The notes beneath the pieces are model-generated. The model ran no database searches, was not told the origin of the DNA, and worked only from the letters and a program-made list of their open reading frames with translations. A stretch of DNA of 64,000 bases from an uncultured Muribaculaceae bacterium (GTDB lineage: Bacteria > Bacteroidota > Bacteroidia > Bacteroidales > Muribaculaceae), in contig CAJOFM010000003.1 in assembly GCA_905233915.1 (NCBI GenBank), positions 62,001-126,000 of the forward strand, written 5' to 3'. A program made the position numbers and the translations under genes. Positions 7,626 through 17,589 of this stretch are shown piece after piece. Each line of letters starts with the position of its first letter. Within the stretch, counting starts at the first letter, position 1.

Positions 7626-9863
7626 TCAAAATTCCAGGCGTAGAGTGGCTCCCAGTTGGCGTCCGTGACCCCGTTGCAGGAAGTGGTGCTGAATGGACAC
7701 AAAATAGAACGTCTTGTAGTCGGTTCCAGTGAGGTTTTTACCCCATAGCTGCAGACTGTAATGTTTTTGTTTCCAGGTGATTGATGCGCCCAATAGGGCA
7801 TACATCGGCTGCCTCATAGTGTTTGCCTCGTCCCAATAAATGTCGCCAATCGCACGCATGTTGGCCGCAAAGGTAAGCAATTTGTTCAAATCGCCGTTAA
7901 TCCTTAACGAATGATTTGCCTCGGCAAACAGGGTGTGCATCGGGGCGTAAGGGACACGCTTGCCGCTGTGGTCGATTTTTCCGTCGTTGAATTCCTTGAA
8001 GGTGGCATGGGTGAAACCGTAGCTCACGTTCAAGTGGGTCAACTCGGTGGGTGTCACCGTCATCGCAAACTCTGCACCCCAGCTATGGGTCTTGCCGGCG
8101 TTGGTCATCATGCGTCCCGTGGTAGTGCCTGGGGGGAATACAGTCAACTGGCGGTCGCGGCAGTCCATGAAGAATACTCCAAGGTCGCTTTGCACGCGGG
8201 CGCCCCAGCACTCGAAGTGTCCGCCCAACTCATAGCTCCATGCCTTCTCGGGTTTGTACCCCACCATCTTGTCCACATCGTACTTGATGCCAATGCCCAT
8301 CATATTCATGAGACGCTGTTGTAACACGTCGCTGAACATCTGGGTGTTGAATCCGCCCGCCTTGCTGCCACGGGAGAAGGCAAGAAACACCGTGTGGTTT
8401 TTACCCTGCCATGGGTGCCATGTGAGGCTCACGTTGGGTAGTAAGTCAAAAAAGTCCTTGTTGAGTTTGCCACGGTCGTCAATGTCGATGTCCTGATGGA
8501 AAAAGACGTCGCCTGTGGCCGCGTTGAGGATGTCGTAGCCCGTGTGCGTCTCACTGTGATAGTTCAGGCGCGCGTGCTCGTAATCCAGCCTCAGTCCTGC
8601 CGACAGCGTCCATTGCCCCCACTGGTAGGAACTCTCATGATAGAGTGCTGCGCCCCAGCTTGGACTGGTGAAATCACTGCCCAAGAGGAAATTGCGTGTG
8701 TCCCATGCGACAGGGTACTCGGGAATCGCTTCATTGAAGTGACGCTCAATGAGTTGGTAGATGCCGTAATCGTAAAAATTGACCGGAGCATGCATGCGGT
8801 AATGGCGAAAGAATCCGCTTGCCCCAGCCAGCCAGCTGTAGCCGTCATCGTCTTTATCATGGCTGCGGGCGATAATGTCTTGGGTGACAGCGTGTTCTCG
8901 CCGCGCTTGTGTCAATGTGAAGTAGTCGTGTTCGGTGAAATCCTGGTCGAGCGTCATGTTGTCGTCAAGGTACTGGTAACTGGTGATGCTCGACAGGGTG
9001 AATTTGTCCATGGCCTTGCGCACTGTCAGACCGTCAGTGACCGAAGTACGGCGGTAGAAACACGTGTCGTTATAGGCAATCTTTCCTGTCTCTACCCACT
9101 CGTAGGGGTAACCGCCCTGACGGCTTGTGGAAACTGATGCGACATTGGACACGTACCAACCGTCGTAGTTGCGCCACTCGACCTTGGCTCGGGCGGTGAA
9201 CAGGCGTTCCCAGTCGCAACGCTCATGGTTTTGCTGGTTGGTGAACTCGCCCTTGGTCGAGCCGTATTGGGCCGACAATGACAGGCCCAAGTTCTCCTTG
9301 AGCAGCAAGTAGTGGCTTACCCCTGCGCGCCATGTGCCGTGATTGGCGCCTTCAACGACGGCACGGGTGCCCTGGTAGTTGAGCGGTGACAGGGTATAGA
9401 CGTTCATCAGTCCGCCCAGTGTGTTGCGGCCATACAGGGTGTTCTGCGGCCCGTGCATCATCTCAAAGCGGGCGATATCCATCAGGTCAAAGTCGTAGTT
9501 TTCTTTGGTCATCACCGGCACGTTGTCGATGGTCAGTCCCACAGCCGGCTGGTCGATGCGGGTGCCGATACCGCGCACATACACCGTCGAGGTCATCCTG
9601 CTGCCGTAATCGGGGATGAACAGGTTGGGGACCAGGTCGGCTGCGGTTTTGATTGAGACGGCCTGGTTGCGCTCAGCCTCCGCTTGACCGATGACAGTAA
9701 GAGTAGTCGCTTGGTTGCGCAGGTTGGTGCTTTGCTTGATGGCAGTCACCGTCACCTCATCCAGTGACAAAGTATCGCCCAAGGCTGTAGGAGCCTCGGT
9801 GGGCGTTGCCGTGGCGACGAGTGCCGTTAGGCAAAATGATATGACAGATGTTATCTTTTTCAC
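7626..9863 (-). CDS. TonB-dependent outer membrane receptor
   Basis: 745 residues from a GTG at 9863. The start was chosen because it gives a signal peptide (VKKITSVISFCLTALVATA) and lies at the expected transcription start. A short linker leads to the plug domain (about residues 40-160), with the TonB-box-like 'DEVTVTA' near residue 34 and the classic plug motifs 'VYVRGIGTRID' and 'GPQNTLYGRNTLGG'. The rest is a 22-strand-type barrel ending in 'GATLRLEF' with the terminal aromatic residue. It lacks the SusC N-terminal extension and a SusD partner, so it resembles the siderophore/cobalamin/small-ligand type of receptor; the ligand cannot be told. Four lipoprotein genes follow, and a two-component system lies upstream. 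Confidence 0.92.
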   Translation of the reverse strand: MKKITSVISFCLTALVATATPTEAPTALGDTLSLDEVTVTAIKQSTNLRNQATTLTVIGQAEAERNQAVSIKTAADLVPNLFIPDYGSRMTSTVYVRGIGTRIDQPAVGLTIDNVPVMTKENYDFDLMDIARFEMMHGPQNTLYGRNTLGGLMNVYTLSPLNYQGTRAVVEGANHGTWRAGVSHYLLLKENLGLSLSAQYGSTKGEFTNQQNHERCDWERLFTARAKVEWRNYDGWYVSNVASVSTSRQGGYPYEWVETGKIAYNDTCFYRRTSVTDGLTVRKAMDKFTLSSITSYQYLDDNMTLDQDFTEHDYFTLTQARREHAVTQDIIARSHDKDDDGYSWLAGASGFFRHYRMHAPVNFYDYGIYQLIERHFNEAIPEYPVAWDTRNFLLGSDFTSPSWGAALYHESSYQWGQWTLSAGLRLDYEHARLNYHSETHTGYDILNAATGDVFFHQDIDIDDRGKLNKDFFDLLPNVSLTWHPWQGKNHTVFLAFSRGSKAGGFNTQMFSDVLQQRLMNMMGIGIKYDVDKMVGYKPEKAWSYELGGHFECWGARVQSDLGVFFMDCRDRQLTVFPPGTTTGRMMTNAGKTHSWGAEFAMTVTPTELTHLNVSYGFTHATFKEFNDGKIDHSGKRVPYAPMHTLFAEANHSLRINGDLNKLLTFAANMRAIGDIYWDEANTMRQPMYALLGASITWKQKHYSLQLWGKNLTGTDYKTFYFVSIQHHFLQRGHGRQLGATLRLEF

Positions 9864-9868
9864 GACTG

Positions 9869-9900
9869 CAAAGGTAATGATTTTCTCGTCGGCCCCCAAA
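9869..9900 (-). promoter_or_regulatory. Bacteroidetes-type promoter of the TonB-dependent receptor
   Basis: On the minus strand TTTG (9900-9897), 20 nt, then TACCTTTG (9876-9869), a full match to the -33/-7 consensus. Transcription should begin about 6-8 nt downstream, at or next to the GTG start (9863), which implies a leaderless or nearly leaderless mRNA. Confidence 0.7.
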
Positions 9901-10016
9901 TTAAGGTATGGGACAAGGCCGTGATGAAGGGCCGTAATCGTTTATTTGCGATCGCAGAGTTCAGTTTCGTTTATCGATGCAAAATAAGTCCTTTGTTCGC
10001 AAAAAAGTCTTAAGAT

Positions 10017-10985
10017 TTAATTAAAAAATACAGGCAGGGACAGTGCGAATGTGGTTGGCTGGTCACGGTCGCTGTCGATGGTTACATCGGCGCCGATAAG
10101 ATCGGAAAAATGACGAATGATGGGCAGCCCCAAGCCATATCCCCTGATGTATTGGTTGCCGGCTTCGGCGCCACGATAGAACTTGTTCCAGATCAAGTCA
10201 ATTTCCTCGCGCGGTATGCCGTGGCCCGTATTGGTCACTGCAATATTCACCATGCCGTCGGTCACTTGGGAAGAGATGGTGACTCTGCCACCTTCATCGC
10301 AATATTTTACTGCATTGCCGATGATGTTCGACATGATGGTGGTTAGGGCGACGCGGTCAGTTTTTACCGTGGTTTCTTCGGGGCATACTTGGACACTGAT
10401 ATGGATGTTGCGGCCGAGGAGTTCTTCGGCATGCCGGCTGGTGATGCTGTTCAGCAGGTCGGCTACACTGATGGTTTCGTCATGAAGCATCATGCGCCCG
10501 TTCTCGACGCGGGTCAGTGTTAGGAGGTCATCGAGCATGTCGCTCATCTTGTCCACTTCGCCGATGCATTGCTTGATTTTTTCTTCATACTCAGCCTGGC
10601 TGCGCGGTTTGCGTATCAGCACTTCCATTGAGCCTTTCAGCACCGATAGGGGAGTCCTGAACTCATGGGAAGCGTAGGAGGTGAAAGACAATTCGCGCTC
10701 TAGCGCTTCCTTGAGTGGTTGCAGGCTCTTCTTGGCGACGCTGCGCGACACGAAATAGAGTGCGACCATCGTGAGCGCATAGAAGATGACGGTGGCAATC
10801 AGCACTTCGCCAAACATGTTGACAACCCGCTCGCTGGTCAAAGCGGTGCGGGTGGCGCGGTGGATTTCAAAGTCAAACACTGCCATCAGCAGCGAACATA
10901 ACACCATGGTCAACAGCCCCACGTGAATGATGACCTTGCGGGCAATCTCATTTTGGAATTTTTTATTATCGTTCATCTTTCCCAT
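10017..10985 (-). CDS. Sensor histidine kinase
   Basis: About 322 residues; ATG at 10985 or 10976, either overlapping the response regulator stop by up to 20 nt. Two membrane segments (about residues 20-40 and 63-84) frame a very short periplasmic loop. Then come the dimerisation/phosphoacceptor helix with the H box 'ASHEFRTPLSVL', the N box 'GNAVKYCDEGG', G1 'NTGHGIP' and G2 'GYGLGLPI' of the HATPase domain. No HAMP domain is obvious. With so small a sensing loop it may sense within the membrane or through a partner. It forms a translationally coupled pair with the OmpR-type regulator upstream. The TonB receptor next door is a possible target (inference). Confidence 0.93.
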   Translation of the reverse strand: MGKMNDNKKFQNEIARKVIIHVGLLTMVLCSLLMAVFDFEIHRATRTALTSERVVNMFGEVLIATVIFYALTMVALYFVSRSVAKKSLQPLKEALERELSFTSYASHEFRTPLSVLKGSMEVLIRKPRSQAEYEEKIKQCIGEVDKMSDMLDDLLTLTRVENGRMMLHDETISVADLLNSITSRHAEELLGRNIHISVQVCPEETTVKTDRVALTTIMSNIIGNAVKYCDEGGRVTISSQVTDGMVNIAVTNTGHGIPREEIDLIWNKFYRGAEAGNQYIRGYGLGLPIIRHFSDLIGADVTIDSDRDQPTTFALSLPVFFN

Positions 10986-11649
10986 CTGTCTCAGTAGCAA
11001 TAAAACCTACTCCTCTCACCGTGCGTATGATGCCCTTGTCGCGGTCGGTCATCAGTTTCTTGCGCAATGAGTTCATGAACACATCGATAACCCCTGTGTC
11101 ATACTGGAATTTGATGCCCCACACGTGCCTGATGATTTCGTCGCGGGTGCAGACAGTTCCCTTGTGGTCGATGAGGTATAGCAATAGGTCAAACTCGCGC
11201 ATGGTCAGCTTCACTTCCTGCCCGTCAACAAAGGCTTGACGTGACGAAACATTGATGCGCACATTTCCCAGAAAACGGTTGTCGTCATCGGTGTGGTTGC
11301 GGAAGTGTACCTTGATGCGTTCAAGGAGCTCGTCAAATGAGAACGGCTTCTTGATGTAGTCATTGGCTCCGGTGCGCAGGCCCTCAACGGCATTGGCGAC
11401 GGTGTCCTTGGCGGTCAGGAAAAGGACTGGCGTTACACGGTCGGCATCGCGTATCCTCTTCAGGACCTCGATCCCGTCTATTGTCGGCAGCATCCAGTCG
11501 AGCAGCACCAGGTCGGGTTTCTGCTCAAAAAAAGCCTCAAGGCCCTTGGCTCCGTCGTTGGCAATGACGGTTTCGTAGCCTTCTTCCTGCAGTCCCTCAC
11601 TCAGGAAGCGGCAGATGCCTTGTTCGTCTTCGACAATCAGAATTTTCAT
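10966..11649 (-). CDS. OmpR-family response regulator
   Basis: 227 residues from the ATG at 11649. The receiver domain is complete: acidic pair in 'ILIVEDEQ', phosphoacceptor Asp in 'LVLLDWMLP', Thr in 'FLTAKD' and Lys in 'YIKKPFS'. The C-terminal winged helix (about residues 125-222) has 'MREFDLLLYL', 'TRDEIIRHVWG' and 'IDVFMNSLRKKL', followed by 'IRTVRGVGFIA'. It is a DNA-binding transcription factor partnered with the kinase whose start overlaps its stop. A TAATTTTG -7-like element lies at 11686-11679, about 30 nt upstream, without a clear -33 element. Confidence 0.95.
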   Translation of the reverse strand: MKILIVEDEQGICRFLSEGLQEEGYETVIANDGAKGLEAFFEQKPDLVLLDWMLPTIDGIEVLKRIRDADRVTPVLFLTAKDTVANAVEGLRTGANDYIKKPFSFDELLERIKVHFRNHTDDDNRFLGNVRINVSSRQAFVDGQEVKLTMREFDLLLYLIDHKGTVCTRDEIIRHVWGIKFQYDTGVIDVFMNSLRKKLMTDRDKGIIRTVRGVGFIATETDGKDER

Positions 11650-11800
11650 ATCTGGATGAAAGCAAGTGATTAAGGCTTCAAAATTATCACTTTTCTCGAA
11701 AACCACACTTAATTTTTACTTAAAAACATTCGTTTTGCCCAATTGCCGTAATATTTGTCAAAATGCTAATCAGGTCAGAACGTGGGTATTAAAAAATGAG

Positions 11801-11810
11801 TTGTTAACAA
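11801..11810. promoter_or_regulatory. Palindrome upstream of the energy operon promoter
   Basis: Perfect 10-bp palindrome TTGTTAACAA, 25 bp upstream of the -33 element of the nuo promoter, a position suited to an activator. TTGT/ACAA half-sites recall Crp/Fnr-family sites, but identity is inference. Confidence 0.4.
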
Positions 11811-11835
11811 GTGCGAAAAATGGTGCGCTTTTGGT

Positions 11836-11866
11836 TTGGCTGTTTAATATATATTGTGTAAATTTG
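11836..11866 (+). promoter_or_regulatory. Promoter of the nuo/atp operon
   Basis: TTG (11836-11838), 20 nt, TAAATTTG (11859-11866): consensus Bacteroidetes -33/-7. Predicted transcription start near 11873. Confidence 0.75.
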
Positions 11867-11906
11867 CATCGCATTTCGGGGTTTTGCCTTTGCGCATTCC
11901 TGCTTC

Positions 11907-11922
11907 GTTACTTGTAAGTAAC
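11907..11922. promoter_or_regulatory. Inverted repeat in the nuo leader
   Basis: GTTACTT-GT-AAGTAAC, two perfect 7-nt arms with a 2-nt centre, about 35 nt downstream of the predicted transcription start. It is too tight for a good RNA hairpin (2-nt loop), so a DNA operator is more likely than a terminator. Confidence 0.4.
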
Positions 11923-11990
11923 TGTATGATAGGGGCTTCGGGTGCTAATTAAACCTGCCAAAAATTAACAAAACAATATTAGAACTCTTT

Positions 11991-12365
11991 ATGGATTTTT
12001 CAATTTTCGGAGTACAGAGCACCACGCTCGCAATCACGGCGGCCTTGACCGGTGTGTTGCTGGTAGTCGGCGCTCTGGTAATCGCGTGGCTTATTGGCCC
12101 GCGCAGCTACACAAAGAAGAAAGGCGAGCCCTTTGAGTGCGGTATCCCCACCCGTGGTGATTCCATGGCCCAGTATCATGTGGGCTATTACCTGTTTGCA
12201 ATCCTGTTCCTGATGTTTGATGTGGAGACGGTATTCCTGTTCCCCTGGGCAACCATCTGCAAGAACATTGGCAGTCAGGCGCTGCTCGCCGTGGGTACTT
12301 TCCTTGTTATTCTGGTTTTAGGTCTGGCTTATGCCTGGAAGAAAGGAGCGTTGAGATGGAAGTGA
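11991..12365 (+). CDS. nuoA: NADH-quinone oxidoreductase subunit A
   Basis: 124 residues with three membrane helices. The family signature between helices 1 and 2 is present ('KGEPFECGIPTRGDSM', with the conserved Glu-Cys-Gly), as is 'YYLFAILFLMFDVETVFLFPW' character in helix 2. NuoA is a small membrane subunit at the quinone-site end of complex I. It is the first gene of the 18-gene operon; its last 10 nt overlap nuoB (ATG at 12356), so the two are translationally coupled. Confidence 0.97.
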   Translation: MDFSIFGVQSTTLAITAALTGVLLVVGALVIAWLIGPRSYTKKKGEPFECGIPTRGDSMAQYHVGYYLFAILFLMFDVETVFLFPWATICKNIGSQALLAVGTFLVILVLGLAYAWKKGALRWK

Positions 12366-12964
12366 AAATCAAGTCGATGAAGCATGAGGACTTCAAGGAC
12401 AATGAATATATCGATAACCTGGTAGAGCAACTGCGCGCCGGCGGCACCAACATCATCGTGGGCAAGCTGGACCAGTTGATGAACTGGGGCGTGAGCAACT
12501 CGTTGTGGCCGCTGTGCTTCGGTACCAGCTGCTGCGCTATTGAGTTCATGTGTCTGGGTGCTGCACGCTACGACATGGCCCGTTACGGCTTTGAGGTGGC
12601 ACGTAACAGCCCCCGCCAGGCCGACTACATCATGTGCCAGGGTACCATCAACTATCGCATGGCTCCCGCGCTGAAGCGCCTGTATGAGCAGATGGCCGAG
12701 CCCAAGTATGTGATCGCTTGCGGTTCCTGCACCGTGAGTGGAGGCCCCTTCAAGAACAGCTATTGCGTGGTTAAGGGTGTTGACGAGATCATTCCCGTTG
12801 ACGTGTACCTGCCCGGTTGTCCTCCGCGCCCCGAGGCTTTCTTTTATGCCCTGATGCAGCTGCAGCGCAAGATCAAGGTGCAGAAATACTTTGGCGGTGT
12901 GAACCGCAAGGAGAAACTTGACCTCAAGTATGACGGTCAGATGTTGAAAGAGGAAGCCAAGTAA
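12356..12964 (+). CDS. nuoB: NADH-quinone oxidoreductase subunit B (cluster N2)
   Basis: 202 residues. It carries the four cysteines that hold the [4Fe-4S] cluster N2: the tandem pair in 'FGTSCCAIEFM', one in 'ACGSCTVSGG' and one in 'LPGCPPRPEAF'. N2 passes electrons to quinone at the interface with NuoD. Compared with the E. coli protein it has a short charged N-terminal extension and a C-terminal extension of about 25 residues. The start overlaps the nuoA stop; nuoCD follows after 26 nt. Confidence 0.97.
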   Translation: MEVKIKSMKHEDFKDNEYIDNLVEQLRAGGTNIIVGKLDQLMNWGVSNSLWPLCFGTSCCAIEFMCLGAARYDMARYGFEVARNSPRQADYIMCQGTINYRMAPALKRLYEQMAEPKYVIACGSCTVSGGPFKNSYCVVKGVDEIIPVDVYLPGCPPRPEAFFYALMQLQRKIKVQKYFGGVNRKEKLDLKYDGQMLKEEAK

Positions 12965-12990
12965 TAATCAGATAAAAAACCATCGATAAT

Positions 12991-14625
12991 ATGGCAGAGA
13001 TACAAGACAAAATCACCCAGTTGTGCCCCCAGGCACAGGTTGATACCACCGGCGAATTCCCGCTGGTGACCGTCGATGACGCGCAGTGGCACGATCTGGC
13101 CCGCGCACTCAAGACCCAGATGCACTACGATGTCCTGTCGGCAGTGGTCGGCATGGACTGGACCGAGTCGCTGGGTTGCATTTATTACCTGACCAATACC
13201 AGCACCCACGAGCTGCTCCACGTCAAGGTGGCTACCACCGACCGCGAGAATCCTCGCCTGCACACGGTGTGTGACCTGTGGCCTGTCGCCAACTTCCAGG
13301 AGCGCGAGGTGTATGACTTTTACGGCATCGTGTTCATCGGTCACCCTGACATGCGCCGCATGTTCCTGCGCAACGATTGGGTGGGTTACCCCCTGCGCAA
13401 GGACTACGACCCCGCAAGCAACCCCCTGCGTCTCGAGGACGAGACCAATGAGGACTACACCTGCCGCTGGGTCGAGGACGAGAATGGCAAGGTCGAGAAA
13501 ATCGAGGGCAAGGTGTTCGAGGATGATGAGTATGTCGTTAACGTCGGCCCGCAGCATCCCTCAACCCATGGTGTGATGCGTTACCGCGCCAGCCTCGACG
13601 GCGAGACAGTCAAGAAAATTGACGTCGTCAGCGGTTATATCCACCGTGGCATCGAGAAGATGTGCGAGGACCTGACCTATCCCCAGATGTTGCTCTATAC
13701 CGAGCGCATGGACTACATGGCTGCCCACATCAACCGCCACTGCATGTGCATGTGCGTTGAGAAGGCCCTCGGCCTTGAGGTGCCCCGCCGTGCCGAGCTC
13801 ATCCGCCTGATGATGGACGAGCTGATGCGTCTCTCCTCCCACTTGTTGAGCTACGGTTGCTTGACCATGGACCAGGGCGCTACAACGGCATTCTTCTATG
13901 GTTTCCGTGAACGTGAATTGATTTACGATATTTTTGACCGCACTTGCGGCGCCCGCATGTCGATGAGCTATAGCACCATCGGTGGCGTTGTGGCCGACGT
14001 GCATGAGGACTTCATCAAGGACGTGCGCCATGCCTGTGACGTCATTGAGAAGAGCCTGAAGGAGTATCACAAACTCTTTACCGGCAACGTCATCGCCGTG
14101 AACCGTATGAAGGGCGTGGGTATCCTCTCCAAGGAGGACGCCATCGCCTATGATATCACTGGACCTTCGGGACGTGCTAGCGGTTGGCACTGTGACGTGC
14201 GCAAGACCAACCCCTACTCGCTGTACAACGAGTTTGACTTCGATGAGGTCGTTTATGAGAACGGCGACTCGATGGACCGCTACATGGTGCGCATGAAGGA
14301 GATGGAACAATGCATCAAGATTTTGCGCCAAGCTTGTGACAAGCTCGAGGCCGAAGGCATCCAGGGCGAGTATTGCGCTCCCAAGGTGCCCAAGATGATG
14401 AAGCTGCCCGCAGGTCACTGGTACCAGCAGGTAGAGGCCAGCCGCGGCGCCTTTGGCGTTTACATCGAGAGCGATGGCAACACCAAGCCCGTGCGTGTGC
14501 ACTTCCAGTCGCCCTGCTTTAACCTGATTGGCGTGGTTGACTTGACGTGTAAGGATAACCTTATTGCCGACCTGATTACCATCACGGCATCGCTCGACTT
14601 CGTTATCCCCGACATCGACCGCTAA
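12991..14625 (+). CDS. nuoCD: NADH-quinone oxidoreductase fused subunits C and D
   Basis: 544 residues. Residues 1-150 are NuoC ('FQEREVYDFYGIVF', 'GHPDMRRMFL', 'WVGYPLRKDYDP'). From about residue 178 it is NuoD, with the quinone-site loop 'GPQHPSTHGVMR' containing the conserved His, then 'GYIHRGIEK' and 'DYMAAHINR'; it ends 'DFVIPDIDR'. C-D fusion is known from E. coli and from Bacteroidetes. It forms the hydrophilic connecting module between the cluster subunits and the membrane arm. The linker (residues about 150-178) is acidic. It is followed by a 49-nt gap and nuoH. Confidence 0.96.
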   Translation: MAEIQDKITQLCPQAQVDTTGEFPLVTVDDAQWHDLARALKTQMHYDVLSAVVGMDWTESLGCIYYLTNTSTHELLHVKVATTDRENPRLHTVCDLWPVANFQEREVYDFYGIVFIGHPDMRRMFLRNDWVGYPLRKDYDPASNPLRLEDETNEDYTCRWVEDENGKVEKIEGKVFEDDEYVVNVGPQHPSTHGVMRYRASLDGETVKKIDVVSGYIHRGIEKMCEDLTYPQMLLYTERMDYMAAHINRHCMCMCVEKALGLEVPRRAELIRLMMDELMRLSSHLLSYGCLTMDQGATTAFFYGFRERELIYDIFDRTCGARMSMSYSTIGGVVADVHEDFIKDVRHACDVIEKSLKEYHKLFTGNVIAVNRMKGVGILSKEDAIAYDITGPSGRASGWHCDVRKTNPYSLYNEFDFDEVVYENGDSMDRYMVRMKEMEQCIKILRQACDKLEAEGIQGEYCAPKVPKMMKLPAGHWYQQVEASRGAFGVYIESDGNTKPVRVHFQSPCFNLIGVVDLTCKDNLIADLITITASLDFVIPDIDR

Positions 14626-14674
14626 TCGACGAGTTAATTAATCAAGAACAAAACCACTAAAAGAGAAACGAGAT

Positions 14675-15757
14675 ATGTTTGACTTCGGAATAGTCACGAG
14701 ATGGATTGATGATCTGTTGAACAGCGTGATGCCCACCTGGCTCACCACGACAATCGAGTGTGTGCTGGTGGCAGTAGGTCTGCTGGTCGCTTATTCGCTC
14801 ATCGCCATGTTCTACATCTTCTACGAGCGCAAGGTGTGCGGTTGGATTCAGTGCCGACTCGGCCCGATGCGCGTGGGTAAATGGGGTTTGCTTCAGGTGT
14901 TCGCCGATGTGATCAAGATTCTCCAGAAGGAGTTGATCACCCTGTGGAACACCGACAAGTTCCTCTTCAAGCTTGCTCCCTATCTGGTGCTCATCGCCTC
15001 GATGCTCACCTTTGCCTGCCTGCCCTGGGGTAAGGGCCTGCAGATAGTCGACATGAACATCGGCGTGTTCTTCATCGTCGCTGTGTCGTCGATTGGTGTG
15101 CTGGGTATCCTGCTCGCCGGTTGGGCAAGTAACAGCAAGTACACGCTGATTGGCGCTATGCGTAGCGGTGCCCAGATGATCAGCTACGAGCTGAGCTGTG
15201 GCATCTCAATCTTGACGATTGTGTGTCTGGCCGGCACCATGTCGGTGACGGGCATCGTCGAGGCGCAGGCCGACGGCTGGTTCCTGTTCAAGGGCCACCT
15301 GCCTGCCATTCTCGCGTTCATTATATATATGATTGCCGCCAATGCCGAGAACAACCGTGGCCCGTTTGACCTTCCCGAGGCCGAGCATGAGTTGACCGCC
15401 GGTTACCACACCGAGTATTCGGGTATCCACTTCGGCTTCTTCTACCTGGCCGAGTACCTGAACCTGTTTATCGTGTCGGGTATCGCCACGCTGCTCTTCC
15501 TGGGCGGCTGGATGCCCCTTCACATCCCCGGTTGGGAAGCCTTCAACAACATCATGGACTACATCCCCAGCGTGGTATGGTTCCTGGGTAAGGCGTTCTT
15601 CATCACTTTCATCTTCTTCTGGATCCGCTGGTCATTCCCGCGCGTGCGCATCGACCAGATGCTGGCTCTGGAGTGGCGTTACCTGATGCCCATCGGCCTG
15701 GTTAACCTGGTGGTGATGGCCATCATCGTGACCCAGGGATGGTACTTTGGTGCTTAA
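14675..15757 (+). CDS. nuoH: NADH-quinone oxidoreductase subunit H
   Basis: 360 residues with about eight or nine membrane helices. Conserved features include '[19 protein letters not shown]' (the family's ERK..A..Q.R.GP loop), '[12 protein letters not shown]' and '[21 protein letters not shown]' (the E-rich quinone-channel loop), and the helix '[16 protein letters not shown]'. NuoH links the quinone site to the proton-pumping arm. In most genomes nuoI follows directly; here the next gene is atpD, 51 nt downstream, and nuoI comes only after the whole ATP synthase set. Confidence 0.97.
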   Translation: MFDFGIVTRWIDDLLNSVMPTWLTTTIECVLVAVGLLVAYSLIAMFYIFYERKVCGWIQCRLGPMRVGKWGLLQVFADVIKILQKELITLWNTDKFLFKLAPYLVLIASMLTFACLPWGKGLQIVDMNIGVFFIVAVSSIGVLGILLAGWASNSKYTLIGAMRSGAQMISYELSCGISILTIVCLAGTMSVTGIVEAQADGWFLFKGHLPAILAFIIYMIAANAENNRGPFDLPEAEHELTAGYHTEYSGIHFGFFYLAEYLNLFIVSGIATLLFLGGWMPLHIPGWEAFNNIMDYIPSVVWFLGKAFFITFIFFWIRWSFPRVRIDQMLALEWRYLMPIGLVNLVVMAIIVTQGWYFGA

Positions 15758-15790
15758 TATCACTTGAATTATCAATTATAACAACTATAA

Positions 15791-17308
<1,518 letters not shown>

Positions 17309-17346
17309 TCACACAGCATCTGTTGATACATTATTAAATATATAAC

Positions 17347-17580
17347 ATGACACTCAAAATCATATCGGCTGAACAAATCGAGTTTGAAGGCACTGTCGAT
17401 GCCGTGACCCTCCCTGGCGTCATGGGTCAGTTCCAAGTGCTCAAGAACCATGCCGCACTCATTGCCGCCCTCAAGGCTGGCCGCATGAGCTATGTGGCTG
17501 ATGGCAGCACTGTGGAGCGTGACATTCACGGCGGTGTGGCCGATGTAAAAGATAATGTGGTGTCGGTTTGCCTATATTAA
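17347..17580 (+). CDS. atpC: ATP synthase F1 subunit epsilon, short form
   Basis: 77 residues, only the N-terminal beta-sandwich ('LKIISAEQIEFEG', 'LPGVMGQFQVLKNHAALI', 'GGVADVKDNVVSVCLY'). The C-terminal helical hairpin that inhibits the enzyme in E. coli (full length about 135 residues) is absent, as in other Bacteroidetes. This means the usual epsilon-type self-inhibition of ATP hydrolysis is probably missing. The gene follows atpD by 38 nt and precedes atpB by 9 nt. Confidence 0.95.
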   Translation: MTLKIISAEQIEFEGTVDAVTLPGVMGQFQVLKNHAALIAALKAGRMSYVADGSTVERDIHGGVADVKDNVVSVCLY

Positions 17581-17589
17581 CGCAAGACT

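Larger units (their letters stand above)
11650..11990. other. 341-bp divergent intergenic region before the nuo/atp operon
   Basis: No gene seen. It holds the upstream region of the response regulator on one side and, on the other, a consensus promoter (11836-11866) with a perfect palindrome upstream and another inside the leader. The predicted 5' leader of the energy operon is about 118 nt long. Confidence 0.7.

Noticed and set aside
7085-9863. SusC/SusD-type polysaccharide utilisation locus
   Set aside because: The receptor lacks the SusC N-terminal extension and the lipoproteins are far too short and beta-rich to be SusD.
13561-14502. Open frame antisense to nuoCD, and similar ones antisense to atpA (20542-21552) and mutA (41007-42290)
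   Set aside because: Shadows of well-conserved genes with no start context or family features.
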